IMG/VR virus record: IMGVR_UViG_3300017991_000048
Span: 186,001 to 250,000 of that record
Strand: one strand, 5' to 3'
DNA length: 64,000 nucleotides
Source: a virus
Below the pieces are notes generated by a model. It saw only the letters and a program-made list of their open reading frames with translations, had not been told where the DNA came from and made no database searches. Below are positions 8,197 to 17,323 of this stretch, piece after piece; position 1 is the first letter of the stretch; the number at the start of each line of letters is the position of its first letter. A program made the translations under genes and the position numbers.

Positions 8197-9852
8197 CTAA
8201 ATAACGTGCCAAGCGCCATTTATGAACTGGAAGTCTACCGCGACGAGGCCAATGCCAATGGTGAAGCTTGCCACCAAAGCTCCAGCTACCGGGTCTTCTA
8301 TATTATTACCGTTACCGGAAATGGTTATTACAGTTGTGTTTGTCGTAACATTCTTAACAGAGAAATGATCACCGCTACTGGGTGTTGCCGGGGCATTAAT
8401 AGTAAACGTGCCGCCGCTAGGATCATAAGCTTCTCTATAGCCGATCTTTGCGGTGCCTGTTGTGGTACGCACGGCACTTGGTTGCAGTTCCCCTACGTAA
8501 CGCCACCCGTTATAAGCAGCTATTCGTAATAGTCCTTGAACCTGAGCCGGGTGATCCAAGTCTGTAACCATAAGACCACCGAAAGCGACATCCGTGGGAT
8601 CGTCGTCTTGCGGTACGATACGCAATGCCGGGTAAGCAGGGTTGGTGAAATCGCCTTCGGCCTCTACGCCTATGCCTGTTGCGGTACTACCCTTGACACC
8701 ATATCTGACACCTGTTCCATAGACTCCTATGCTACTCGCCCCAGTGCCTATACCATGGACACCATGAAAACCTGTGCCCTGGACACCATAGCCTATTGAT
8801 CCACCAGCTACACCTTCAACGCCTGGAGTATTACCACTCGCTCCGCCTGTACCTTTGACACCAATACCAGTGGTGCCACCACCTTGTCCTTCAACACCAG
8901 TACCATTGCCTGTAGTACCGCCTAATCCGTAAACGCCCTGGCTTGCAGGAGTTGGTGCCGGGTCTGCAAAATCACCGCCGCCTATGACACCAATTCCGTT
9001 ACTGCCACCGCCCCTACCTTTGACTCCGGTGCCCGCTGCTAGGCCGCGCCCTTCAACACCGACTTTATTACTCGCGCCCTGGCCGAAAACACCCTGACCG
9101 TCAGCCGTGGGGCTAGGGACTCCTCCGCTTCCCCCAATAACACCAATACCAAGGCTGGCACCGCCTGCGCCTATGACTCCAGTACCGTTACCAGCGGATT
9201 CACCTAAAATAGCATTATACCCAGATCCGCATGTGGCGTACACGGCTCTGGCGGTTGTCGATTGTGCCCGCACACCGATGCCAGCACCAGTACCAACGCC
9301 TTGCACACCTATGCCGTTAGTTCCGCCTGTGCCCTTGACGCCAACGCCGTTAGACCCGCCGCCCGTGCCTTCAACACCAGATCCGGTACCAGCACCGATT
9401 CCTTCAACACCGATACCATTTGTAACACCGCCTGTACCTTTCAGTCCGGTGGAATTGCTGCTGCCGCCTGTACCCTCAACTGCAATATTCGCGTCATCAG
9501 GCGTAAAAGTCTGTTTCTTAGTCCAGGTGTTCGCAACATCTAACTGAACGCCGCCTGCAATTGACACCTGAGTCTTGCCACCAACATCAGCCGCTGTGAC
9601 ACCAGGACCCACGAAATTCATAGCGGATCGTTGAGTTAACGGGGTGCCTTCATCCTCAACTGTAGTGTACCCACCAGCTATGGGGGTTTGCCATTCATAT
9701 TCAGTAGCGCTGGTAGCTGTGGGAACCTGCCCTGCTGTGGGAGGGGCAGCGGTTTTACTGGATACCGGATCTCCAGTGGTGGCTAATTCGGTAGCACCAT
9801 ACTGTCCGGGATCGGGTTGTTCTTTACTGGCCTGATTATAGCGTGTGGTCAT
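8197..9852 (-). CDS. glycine-repeat tail fibre protein
   Basis: The protein has an N-terminal attachment part (residues 1 to about 110) with NTWTKKQTFT, then roughly 270 residues of short repeats of the type GTGG-x-NGIGV-x-G, and a C-terminal domain (NGWRYVG..., GTFTINAP, FINGAWHV) like those closing phage fibres. Such GV-x-G-x-G repeats are expected to form a long thin trimeric beta structure. The ATG at 9852 has GGGAG eight bases upstream. An in-frame ATG at 9870 lacks a ribosome site. It shares the NTW-KKQT module and repeat type with the 11559-14018 gene. It is a likely host-recognition fibre. Which part of the tail it sits on is not shown. Confidence 0.65.
   Translation of the reverse strand: MTTRYNQASKEQPDPGQYGATELATTGDPVSSKTAAPPTAGQVPTATSATEYEWQTPIAGGYTTVEDEGTPLTQRSAMNFVGPGVTAADVGGKTQVSIAGGVQLDVANTWTKKQTFTPDDANIAVEGTGGSSNSTGLKGTGGVTNGIGVEGIGAGTGSGVEGTGGGSNGVGVKGTGGTNGIGVQGVGTGAGIGVRAQSTTARAVYATCGSGYNAILGESAGNGTGVIGAGGASLGIGVIGGSGGVPSPTADGQGVFGQGASNKVGVEGRGLAAGTGVKGRGGGSNGIGVIGGGDFADPAPTPASQGVYGLGGTTGNGTGVEGQGGGTTGIGVKGTGGASGNTPGVEGVAGGSIGYGVQGTGFHGVHGIGTGASSIGVYGTGVRYGVKGSTATGIGVEAEGDFTNPAYPALRIVPQDDDPTDVAFGGLMVTDLDHPAQVQGLLRIAAYNGWRYVGELQPSAVRTTTGTAKIGYREAYDPSGGTFTINAPATPSSGDHFSVKNVTTNTTVITISGNGNNIEDPVAGALVASFTIGIGLVAVDFQFINGAWHVI
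8660..9490 (-). repeat. coding repeat array, GV-x-G-x-G type
   Basis: This is an in-frame array of short glycine/valine repeats with variants of GTGG, NGIGV and GVKG, with spacers of similar length. At DNA level, on the plus strand, the units read as recurring ACACC/ACCG(T/C)C blocks. Repeat number could change by recombination and alter fibre length. Confidence 0.7.
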
Positions 9853-9894
9853 GTTATCACTCCCACACATAGGGAATAATAAATGGAATTCCGC

Positions 9895-10314
9895 TTAAAT
9901 CTGGGCAGATTCTAATGAACTGTTATCAGGGTTGAAAGTTATTCGGTTAACCCGCATGAAGGAATCACCGGTCAAAACGCCCCGATCGACGTGAATTAGC
10001 TCATAATTAGACGCCTGAAGCCCCACTAAAAGCACCTCGTGGGCCGCTTCTGGCTTCCCTTGGCCGCACGTAAAAAAGTCCACCGCCGCGTAATTGTGTT
10101 CAGGCCAAGTGTGGATAGATAAATGGGATTCCTCGATAACCACCACACCGCTGACGCCTTGGGGCTTAAAAGGGTGGAACACAGAGGCTACAACCTTACA
10201 GTTTGCGGCGACGGCAGCCTGTTCCATTAGATTCTGAATCTGAGGGATATCGTTAAGTAAGGATTTATTACATCCTATGTACTCGACCAGAAGATGTCTG
10301 CCCCGCGTATCCAA
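9895..10314 (-). CDS. speD: S-adenosylmethionine decarboxylase proenzyme (SpeD)
   Basis: This 139-residue protein has the signature ESHLSIHTWPE. S63 would self-cleave to form the pyruvoyl cofactor, H68 and C83 (in FFTCG) are the processing and proton-transfer residues, and their spacing equals that of the small bacterial class (Thermotoga numbering). F49, W70 and E72, which I recall as ligand contacts in that class, are also present. The enzyme would make decarboxylated AdoMet for spermidine synthesis in the host cytosol. The start is TTG at 10314 with GGAG nearby and an in-frame stop two codons upstream. It lies inside the virion-protein run, with no aminopropyltransferase in the window. Some relatives decarboxylate ornithine or arginine, so the substrate should be treated as likely rather than certain. 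Confidence 0.9.
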   Translation of the reverse strand: MDTRGRHLLVEYIGCNKSLLNDIPQIQNLMEQAAVAANCKVVASVFHPFKPQGVSGVVVIEESHLSIHTWPEHNYAAVDFFTCGQGKPEAAHEVLLVGLQASNYELIHVDRGVLTGDSFMRVNRITFNPDNSSLESAQI

Positions 10315-10332
10315 TTTCTAACTCTCCGGTAA

Positions 10333-10986
10333 TCATGGCTGGTAAACCAAAGCCCAAGAACCTAAGTGCATACGAGAAACGCCTGGATTAGCGAGCGTGA
10401 TTATGAAAGAAGTGCCCTGGTCTGGCGCTGGTATATTCAGAACTGACCCGTTAGTCGTAACATTAGAAGTGGCACCGTTATTAAAAGACGCAAGGCATAA
10501 TAGATTTGAGCCAGACTCTTCGGTGTAACTTCTTTGAAGTCTCCCAGTCTTATCGTCCGAGTCGGCAAAAGAATACTCTTCCCACGCTATCACACATTGG
10601 GACGGAGCATACCCAAGAGGGAATGCGACCGAAATAAGAATACCACCCAAAGGAAGCAGACAATGGTTAACAAATCCAGCATTTGGAGGACCGGGAACCG
10701 AAGCGGTTCCAGCCAACAAGCCGATGGTCGAAGGGGTATTAACCGTAAGGGCGTCCGTACACGAGTCGCCAATTATGTCAGTAAATCCAGCATAGAAAGC
10801 CAATAAACCCGCATACTTATCTATAAGCAAAGTAGTGATGTCGGACGGATTGCCAGCAATGGCGACACCATCAGGCACACGGACAATGCTGCTCCCTGTG
10901 GAGTTTGTCACACCGCTTTCAGCCGTGACAACATCTATAATATCGCCGTTTGTCGTGAAGGGGTCTATTAGATAATGAATGGACAT
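10333..10986 (-). CDS. unknown probable virion protein
   Basis: I do not recognise this 217-residue protein. It has no signal peptide or catalytic motif. It is rich in small and hydrophobic residues and predicted beta strands (for example SSIVRVPDGVAIAG, LLPLGGILISVAFPLG, SFIITLANPGVSRMHLG). The C-terminal part, from about residue 100, reads like a jelly-roll or fibre-tip domain. It stands between speD and a small coiled-coil gene inside the fibre region, which favours a structural role. ATG at 10986 has only a weak purine-rich ribosome site. It ends 18 bases before the speD start. Confidence 0.45.
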   Translation of the reverse strand: MSIHYLIDPFTTNGDIIDVVTAESGVTNSTGSSIVRVPDGVAIAGNPSDITTLLIDKYAGLLAFYAGFTDIIGDSCTDALTVNTPSTIGLLAGTASVPGPPNAGFVNHCLLPLGGILISVAFPLGYAPSQCVIAWEEYSFADSDDKTGRLQRSYTEESGSNLLCLASFNNGATSNVTTNGSVLNIPAPDQGTSFIITLANPGVSRMHLGSWALVYQP

Positions 10987-10994
10987 GATTCTTA

Positions 10995-11318
10995 CTATTC
11001 GTTGTTTGGCTTTGGACCTTCAGGCGGATCAATCACCGCCGTAAAGCTAAAATCATTATTATTATATTGCCATCTATCTGTTGGATTATGGCCAAGCTCA
11101 GTTGCGATCTCATTGACCGTATTGGCATGTTCCATCTCCGCTTCTCTTAAGAGCAAGCGAGCTTTTGACTCTTCCTCTTCCGCCGTCTTGAGTTGATCAT
11201 GTATCTCGCCTCTTCGTATAGCGGCTTGCGTATAAGCTTTTGCCAGAGTTTCAATCCGACGCACACCCGCTTTAACAAGAGAAATTTGTTCATCATTCAT
11301 CTGGATTTTATCGTTCAT
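10995..11318 (-). CDS. small coiled-coil protein
   Basis: The first 70 or so of 107 residues form one long charged helix with heptad character (VRRIETLAKAYTQAA, EEEESKARLLLREAE). A short polar tail with WQYNNNDFSF and PPEGPKPNN follows. The ATG at 11318 has AAAGGA at good spacing. No family was recognised. The form suits a small structural or chaperone-like protein working with the adjacent fibre genes, but nothing proves this. Confidence 0.5.
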   Translation of the reverse strand: MNDKIQMNDEQISLVKAGVRRIETLAKAYTQAAIRRGEIHDQLKTAEEEESKARLLLREAEMEHANTVNEIATELGHNPTDRWQYNNNDFSFTAVIDPPEGPKPNNE

Positions 11319-11351
11319 TTTTGTCCTTTGATTTATTTAATTTGATTTTAG

Positions 11352-11543
11352 TCACTCTTCTGAATCTTCCAACGCCACAGTCAAGCCTTCAGGCTGTGGC
11401 GGAGTAAGAGTTCCCTCAATCTTACCATTCAGGGTGGTAAGATCAAAACCGACTACTCTCCCTGCTGTAATATCAGCCGCGAGATTGGTCAGCCAAGCGG
11501 CCAGTGCCGCAGCATCGGCGTATGTCTTTTCTACGTTTATCAT
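11352..11543 (-). CDS. small acidic protein, unknown
   Basis: This 63-residue acidic protein starts at ATG 11543 with AGGAGAAG directly upstream, a strong ribosome site. It has an alanine-rich amphipathic helix (about residues 8-28) and an acidic C-terminus ending LEDSEE. It lies between a coiled-coil gene and the long fibre gene in the same direction. The size and position resemble small fibre-assembly factors, but there is no sequence motif to confirm that. Confidence 0.45.
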   Translation of the reverse strand: MINVEKTYADAAALAAWLTNLAADITAGRVVGFDLTTLNGKIEGTLTPPQPEGLTVALEDSEE

Positions 11544-11558
11544 TTTCTTCTCCTATTT

Positions 11559-14018
11559 CTAGGGGTATGGCCAGAGGCTCGGAGTCTGGGTTCCAAACAC
11601 AATAACTTCGATGGTAATGGCCACAACCGAAAGATCGATGGGTGTGGCTAGACTTGCTAAGAGACTGAACGCGGAAACATCAAAACTCCCATTAGCTTTA
11701 TTCAATGTTACAGTGCTATAAGCCCCACCAGCCGCGCTCTCTACACCATGAGCAACTGCATAAGCTGTGCTATCCATTCCCGATCCAAACGTAAATGTCA
11801 GCCTGTTATTAGCTCCAGCATAAGCAACGCTACCTATATTAAACCCATTACGGATAGTCGGACCACCACCACCGCACTCAATGAGCGCCCACATCTTAGG
11901 GATACTTGATCCAGCCAGAGTGTTCCCGAAACCCTGAGTCGGAAGAGGATTACAAGCAACATCCGATCCATCACCCCCGGCCCAAAAACCCATGACACCA
12001 CCAACTCCAAGTGCGTAACTGTAATTCTGAGCATATGTATGATTAAAAGCGCCTCCAATTCCAGTCTCAGCTTTGCCAGCTACACCGGGTCCTAAACCAT
12101 GGTGAAAACCATAAATCCCGGCCTTGTTCTGTTGGGCACCACCACTGTTACGCCTACATTCCCCGTATATACCGTGATGCCCTCTGTTGCCAAGATTGCC
12201 TGACTGTGCATAGATGCCCATATTCTGAGTGGACTGAGCGTGAAGGGCGACTCCAGCAGGAGCTGTATAAGCGGTAGTAGTAGGCGAGTATGCGTAGAGC
12301 GCAGTACCACCACCAGTATATGTAATAGCTTGAATACCTTTTCCTGCCTGCGTCGTACCACAGACGCCAACACCCGCATCGTTTCGACCATACACCCCAA
12401 AAGCCGCAACATCGTAGGCCATCCCGAAAACGCCATAGCCAACACCCGCAACGTCATTCTTTCCGTAAACCCCAACCATGTCAGCCGAATGCGAAAGACC
12501 TAAGATTCCAGTGTTCTTGGCGGACTCGGCATAAATCCCATATCTATCAGTGCCATAAAAATAACCGCCGTCAGTACCCCGGAAAATTCCACCGTGCCCC
12601 ACATATAGATCTACTGTAATCGCCCCGTTATTAGCGTCTGGTAGCGCCCCCAACGGAGAACCTGCCTTTACCGCCGTCGCGCTCACATACTGCGTTATAG
12701 TGTACAACCCATCATTGCCGCTACCACTTCCGTTGATCTCAACATTAAACCCGACATGCCCTGCGACAAAAGAAGGAGTACCAACGGTAATCAGCATATC
12801 CGGACCATCAGCAGTGAGATCGGCAGTGGTGGATAACTGTTTTGGTCCGCCACCTATACCGATCGTACCCGCGTTTTCTGATTCTGTTACAAGAGACTCT
12901 GTAGCGCCTTCGCCATAAAAAACGCCGCCTGCTCCTTCGACAGTTGGAAAAGCTACGGGCGGTCCAGAGTTTGCTGCGCCAAAGACGCCACACCCTACTC
13001 CTGGTCCTGCTTCACCAACTACTCCGGGCTTACCAGTATCACCGCCCCCAAAAACTCCAACACCTCCCATAGTTCCTGGTGCCCAAACAGGAGAAGCCGC
13101 GCCAGAAAAGAACCCGCCTGGACCAGTTAAACCTAAACCAACAACGCCAGCACCGCCTGAAAAAGTTGCCCAGTGGTCCGCTGCTCCGTCGCCCCAGAAG
13201 ACACCGCCCACACCTACTACAGTTGGAGGGGGAAACGGCATAGTTCCCCCTATCCCCCACACGCCCATTTTAGCCGTAACTGGAAGAAGTCCAGTCGCCG
13301 CACCGACAACTCCAATTCCTGGTTCAGCAGTTGTAGCACCTCCGTCTCCCTGTGCGGCAATACCAATGGCCGGGAACCCCAATCCAGGGTTAGACGCAAT
13401 TGATGTAATTCCGGTTACGTTAGCCGCAGCCGCTCCATTGGCGAATGCTTGAATGCCTACCTCTGTCCCTCTTCCAAATACACCCGCCTTCGATGTAGTT
13501 CCTATGCCAACGACACCCGCGCCGTCAGGCCCGGTCCCGCCAACTCCCATTACGCCTGAGTTATTAAAGCCTACTACAGGAGAAGGTTCGGTAGCGCCAA
13601 CGCCCCAGAAGACACCGCCAGTGCCCTCAACAGTAGGGGAGCCAACGGTTTGTGACCCAAACACGCCTACTTTAGATCCTCTGGCGGAAAGGGCTACATC
13701 ATCACCGGTTGCTGTTATAGTTTGTTTACCGCCCCAAGTGTTGTCTCTGGAGTCGAGCATCAAGTTGATGAAATCAGTGATGTCTGTCACCTGAGTCATC
13801 GTGGGGTCAGCGCCCAGGCTTATATTGGTGCCAGCTACTGCCGCCCCACCTATGGCGGTTGCCATGTGAGCATTTACAGGATCAGTAATATGGGCTTGTA
13901 AAGCCGCGTCTGAGCCACCACCGGCTGGAAAGAGCAAAGCACTTGCAGGGACCGTACCCCCTGGCAAACGACCGGGACCGGGTTGAACAACTGTTACTGG
14001 ATCTCTTGAAGATGGCAT
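11559..14018 (-). CDS. long glycine-repeat tail fibre protein
   Basis: Residues 1 to about 110 form an attachment part with DITDFINLMLDSRDNTWGGKQTIT, related to that of the 8197-9852 gene. The middle is a run of GVFG/GVVG/GVYG repeats with longer spacers, broken near residue 400 by a beta module (GLYTITQYVSATAVK) that also occurs in other virion genes here. The C-terminal 150 residues are a distinct tip domain (FGSGMDSTAYAV, IEVIVFGT). ATG at 14018 has GGAG seven bases upstream. The two related fibre genes on either side of speD suggest alternative or cooperating receptor-binding fibres. Confidence 0.65.
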   Translation of the reverse strand: MPSSRDPVTVVQPGPGRLPGGTVPASALLFPAGGGSDAALQAHITDPVNAHMATAIGGAAVAGTNISLGADPTMTQVTDITDFINLMLDSRDNTWGGKQTITATGDDVALSARGSKVGVFGSQTVGSPTVEGTGGVFWGVGATEPSPVVGFNNSGVMGVGGTGPDGAGVVGIGTTSKAGVFGRGTEVGIQAFANGAAAANVTGITSIASNPGLGFPAIGIAAQGDGGATTAEPGIGVVGAATGLLPVTAKMGVWGIGGTMPFPPPTVVGVGGVFWGDGAADHWATFSGGAGVVGLGLTGPGGFFSGAASPVWAPGTMGGVGVFGGGDTGKPGVVGEAGPGVGCGVFGAANSGPPVAFPTVEGAGGVFYGEGATESLVTESENAGTIGIGGGPKQLSTTADLTADGPDMLITVGTPSFVAGHVGFNVEINGSGSGNDGLYTITQYVSATAVKAGSPLGALPDANNGAITVDLYVGHGGIFRGTDGGYFYGTDRYGIYAESAKNTGILGLSHSADMVGVYGKNDVAGVGYGVFGMAYDVAAFGVYGRNDAGVGVCGTTQAGKGIQAITYTGGGTALYAYSPTTTAYTAPAGVALHAQSTQNMGIYAQSGNLGNRGHHGIYGECRRNSGGAQQNKAGIYGFHHGLGPGVAGKAETGIGGAFNHTYAQNYSYALGVGGVMGFWAGGDGSDVACNPLPTQGFGNTLAGSSIPKMWALIECGGGGPTIRNGFNIGSVAYAGANNRLTFTFGSGMDSTAYAVAHGVESAAGGAYSTVTLNKANGSFDVSAFSLLASLATPIDLSVVAITIEVIVFGTQTPSLWPYP
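12060..13690 (-). repeat. coding repeat array, GV-(F/Y/V)-G type
   Basis: This in-frame array of degenerate GV-F/Y/V-G repeats is separated by 15 to 30 residue spacers, longer and less regular than in the 8197-9852 gene. One unrelated beta module interrupts it at about 12605-12840. It is most likely a shaft of a trimeric fibre. Confidence 0.6.
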
Positions 14019-14028
14019 ACCCTAACTC

Positions 14029-16599
14029 CTACGTCTGTCTCTTGTTGAGTAAGTTGCCTTTGAGTCTAAATACACTCGCGGTGGTCGTATTGTTATTTAA
14101 ATCTGCATCAAAAAAGACACCGTTAGTTTCATCAAAGAGAGCGTACCGAATAAGCAATATAAGCACCAACTGCCCTTTGTAACCTAACGGGGTGTCCGCC
14201 GCTAATTCCGCAAGCACGGGAAGAATATCTTTGTGCCTGTCTGGATTACTTAGATCCTGAGCATAAGCGTTTGGTATATAGCCAGCGGGAACCGTCTTGA
14301 AATATGTCCGCCCTTCAACGTCAACATCACCCAAACCCCGTGTAAACTCCAAAGATTCCGGGTTGGCTACCATTGGAATATAGACCGGCAAATGTAATAA
14401 ACCAGTTTCAGCGTTGAAGTCAGCTACAGAGACTTCCGCTCGCGCCGACAGTTCAGATTCCCCTGAATAGGTATGCAAGTTACTTGGGAAAACCCCTCCG
14501 GTTTGAACATAAGCCGCCGAGAAAGGATAGCCTTCGTCCTGTGACCCGGAACCCGTTGTAAGAGCAAACATACTCTTGTTGGTTATCTTTGGAACAACAG
14601 TTAGTGTCCCGCTGAGCAGCGCATTACGGGCTGTCTGAGAAACTGCCGTCCGAAAATAAATTGTCATCTGCTCATCGTTTTGAGGCAGCGGTCGTCGGGC
14701 TGTGTAATCAACCTGCACAGTGTCTCCCGGAATAGTAGGTACTGCCAGGGTGATAACGATGCCAGAACTGTCCAAGGTGTAGGCGGCTGGAGCGGCATTA
14801 ACCAAAACGGAGATAATACTCTCGGCTCGTTCTGGGAGATAAACCGTCACACCTCCCACTTCAGTATCCCCTGCCACGATGAGAGTCAGAGGGACTGTTT
14901 CGTACTCAAGCTCAACCTCTCGATGTGGATAATCTAACGCTTGGTTGGCGAAAGCACTAAATGATACAGGAGGGGCTGCCGGTAATTGCGCTGGATTATT
15001 TACATAATAGCTGCCTGCCCCAAAATCATCAGTAGGAGTGTGAGACAAGCCCATACCCGTGGGGTAGCCCACAAGAAGCGTCACGTACAGAGGCTCATTG
15101 GTCAAGGCAGGGATCGCAGGCGGCAGAATTGTAAGGGTCATCGTCAATGGTGTGATAGGAGCCGCGCCCAAGCCGGTGACATTATAGAGTGGTACTTGAG
15201 CCGTTGAAGAACCAGGAGCCCCTACCCATTGCGCCCTTACTATATCCAAGAAACGTACATCAGCAGGAGCACGAGAAGCCCAATTAAATGCTGGATACGG
15301 ATAAACAGGGAGTGCGGTTGGATCGATTACAACCACATCCCCTGGTGCCCATCCGGGACCAGGAGCAGGTATTTCGACAGTAACCAACTCAAAAACTGAC
15401 CGATCCGAAAATCGTCTGCGAACTGCATCGAACTGTCCAGCGAAGTAACCAGCAGTGGTATCTCCAGTGGTAATCCCGTCGCCTGGAAGAACACCAATCT
15501 CATTGGCCATAAAGACAGTGGTGCCATTGTACCCACCGCCGCTTGGCGAAGTGGTGCCGATTTCTGAACGCAAAGTGTTATCGAGTAAGAAATTGGTGTT
15601 CTTTTCTAACAGTTCTGACAATGACCAGCCGCTAGGACTAACACCCGACCTAAGATCCACAAGATCTTCGGCTACAATCATGTCGTAAAACAGACCGTCA
15701 GGGCGGTCGGAGGGTCCAGGGGAAGCCACACCGCCGTTATGATTATCCAAACGAGCAAAAGCGTTGGTATTACGCCTGAACACCCCAAACAATGGAAGGG
15801 CGTACATATACCCATCAACTGTGTCCAAGGTGTTAGCCGGGTTTCCATCTCCCGCAATCCATAGTCCAGGATCGCCGTTGGCAGACTGGTTTACATATGC
15901 AAATGCTGTTGGGGCTCCATCCGGTGTCAGAGCATCCGGTGGGACGGTGTTCGCCACGACTATGGGGTCGTCAAGAGCGTAAGGATACGCAAAAAGATCC
16001 ACACCCTGTATAACCCGGAGTCGATATTGAATCTGCACACGCTTCGTTGTCTCGGCTCCGACATTGGTATCCAAAATGTCATCAGAATAGTTAAGGACCA
16101 AATCATTGGCCGGGTCGGTCTTGACGTTACCCTCTTGCCAGATACGTCCTGTTGCCGACTTGCCATCCGTGTCAGGAGAAGCGGAAATAAGTTTACGCCA
16201 AACTTCCAAGAGAACTACATCGGTACGGAGAGCACCCACGCCTGCTGGACTGGCTCCAAGATCCACCTCATTATGCCCTGTCGCGTTTGTATGGCGGAGT
16301 TTGACCAGCCAGCCGTTAACATGAGCAAGAATATCGTTGGGGATCTCAACATAATTGGCTGTGGCACTAGGGGCAAAAATAGCTCCAACTGAATCAGAAG
16401 TGTTAACAAAGTCGTTCGACAACCAACCTGACGGCATGGCGCGTCTCAAGTTGGCTTGGGCTGCACCTCCGTCCACGTCTTGGAGAAGATTATTCTCCTT
16501 GTCGAGAATAGGCTTACCGGATTGGTATACTACCGTCTCCCAAGCTCTGCCTTCGGGAACGTCGTAACCGCTAACGCCGGGACCAAAATCTTTTGTCAT
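14029..16599 (-). CDS. large virion structural protein
   Basis: This 856-residue protein has an N-terminal block WETVVYQSGKPILDKENNL, which I associate with tail or baseplate proteins of large phages. The rest is beta-rich (VYLPERAESIISVLVNAAP, TIYFRTAVSQTA). A GESELSA segment (about residue 710) recalls repeats in the 18517-23691 gene. Near the C-terminus, GYKGQLVLILLIRYALFDE forms a hydrophobic strand-helix. ATG at 16599 has GGAG eight bases upstream. No enzymatic motif. A baseplate-periphery or fibre-connector role is inferred from its place between the baseplate and fibre genes. Confidence 0.5.
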   Translation of the reverse strand: MTKDFGPGVSGYDVPEGRAWETVVYQSGKPILDKENNLLQDVDGGAAQANLRRAMPSGWLSNDFVNTSDSVGAIFAPSATANYVEIPNDILAHVNGWLVKLRHTNATGHNEVDLGASPAGVGALRTDVVLLEVWRKLISASPDTDGKSATGRIWQEGNVKTDPANDLVLNYSDDILDTNVGAETTKRVQIQYRLRVIQGVDLFAYPYALDDPIVVANTVPPDALTPDGAPTAFAYVNQSANGDPGLWIAGDGNPANTLDTVDGYMYALPLFGVFRRNTNAFARLDNHNGGVASPGPSDRPDGLFYDMIVAEDLVDLRSGVSPSGWSLSELLEKNTNFLLDNTLRSEIGTTSPSGGGYNGTTVFMANEIGVLPGDGITTGDTTAGYFAGQFDAVRRRFSDRSVFELVTVEIPAPGPGWAPGDVVVIDPTALPVYPYPAFNWASRAPADVRFLDIVRAQWVGAPGSSTAQVPLYNVTGLGAAPITPLTMTLTILPPAIPALTNEPLYVTLLVGYPTGMGLSHTPTDDFGAGSYYVNNPAQLPAAPPVSFSAFANQALDYPHREVELEYETVPLTLIVAGDTEVGGVTVYLPERAESIISVLVNAAPAAYTLDSSGIVITLAVPTIPGDTVQVDYTARRPLPQNDEQMTIYFRTAVSQTARNALLSGTLTVVPKITNKSMFALTTGSGSQDEGYPFSAAYVQTGGVFPSNLHTYSGESELSARAEVSVADFNAETGLLHLPVYIPMVANPESLEFTRGLGDVDVEGRTYFKTVPAGYIPNAYAQDLSNPDRHKDILPVLAELAADTPLGYKGQLVLILLIRYALFDETNGVFFDADLNNNTTTASVFRLKGNLLNKRQT

Positions 16600-16615
16600 G
16601 TTCTAAGCTCCCGAA

Positions 16616-17260
16616 CTAAAAGGTCAATCGCCACACAATCGTGATCGTTGAGGTCGCTGGCTTGTTGATAACTGGAAAGGTCAAGTAATTGACCTGTGTG
16701 TCGAACGCCGTCAGATCCACAGTTGCATCATAAGGTCCATTCGGAGGTAACACGGGCTTTCTGACACTCATGTTTGTGTCAACATTACCTCCGAAAAGAC
16801 CCATCTCCACCAAAGGCCCTACAGCTTCTGATTCAGCGAATGTGGTTGTAAAATCGACCACCTTCGTTGGGACTGCTGTTGGAACCCCACCCGCGTCAAT
16901 AAACTCTGTGTCAGCGAAAGTCTTACGGGCCAGTTCTGAGTAAAGCGACCTTTGGGTGTCCGTTGGAGCCGGTGGGTTCATCGGGTCCCACCCTGAATCT
17001 CCTGTGCCCACTGCCAACACAAAAATCCCGTGCGGTGGTTCCGCGTTATCCTTCATTAGACGGGCGATCAAAATTGAGGCATCTAAAACCACCAGATTGA
17101 TTTCCCGTTCTTCTTGTATCTCGCCGGTAGCCCCGTCCCGTAAGGTTATGAAAACATCGCCCCTAATCTTATAACCAGAAAAATCCTCTGTATATCTATT
17201 GCCCAAAGCAACTGACAGGAATCTTTCTTTAAACGCTCTGAAAAGTTCGATTTTCTTCAT
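16616..17260 (-). CDS. virion structural protein, unknown
   Basis: The N-terminal 40 residues are a basic helix followed by a beta hairpin (VFITLRDGATGEI). A stretch LVVLDASILIARLM leads into a beta-rich domain containing LAVGTGDSGWDP, a short motif I have seen in tail proteins of large phages, and MGLFGGN. The C-terminus (TITIVWRLTF) is a classic terminal beta strand. ATG at 17260 has GGGAG nearby. The 63 bases upstream of this gene hold only the ribosome site and no further reading frame that I can support. The likely role is a small baseplate or fibre-network component. Confidence 0.45.
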   Translation of the reverse strand: MKKIELFRAFKERFLSVALGNRYTEDFSGYKIRGDVFITLRDGATGEIQEEREINLVVLDASILIARLMKDNAEPPHGIFVLAVGTGDSGWDPMNPPAPTDTQRSLYSELARKTFADTEFIDAGGVPTAVPTKVVDFTTTFAESEAVGPLVEMGLFGGNVDTNMSVRKPVLPPNGPYDATVDLTAFDTQVNYLTFPVINKPATSTITIVWRLTF

Positions 17261-17323
17261 CTACATCTCCCTTAAGATGAACCTTGCAATCCAGGTATTC
17301 CATAAGAGAAAACAAAAGCTGAA

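Noticed and set aside
9107-9547. A plus-strand frame rich in proline and threonine, and apparent DNA direct repeats.
   Set aside because: It is the complement of the glycine-repeat array. The repeats are coding, have no uniform spacer length, and are not a CRISPR array.
6547-14018. A diversity-generating retroelement acting on the fibre genes.
   Set aside because: No reverse transcriptase gene or template repeat is seen in the window.
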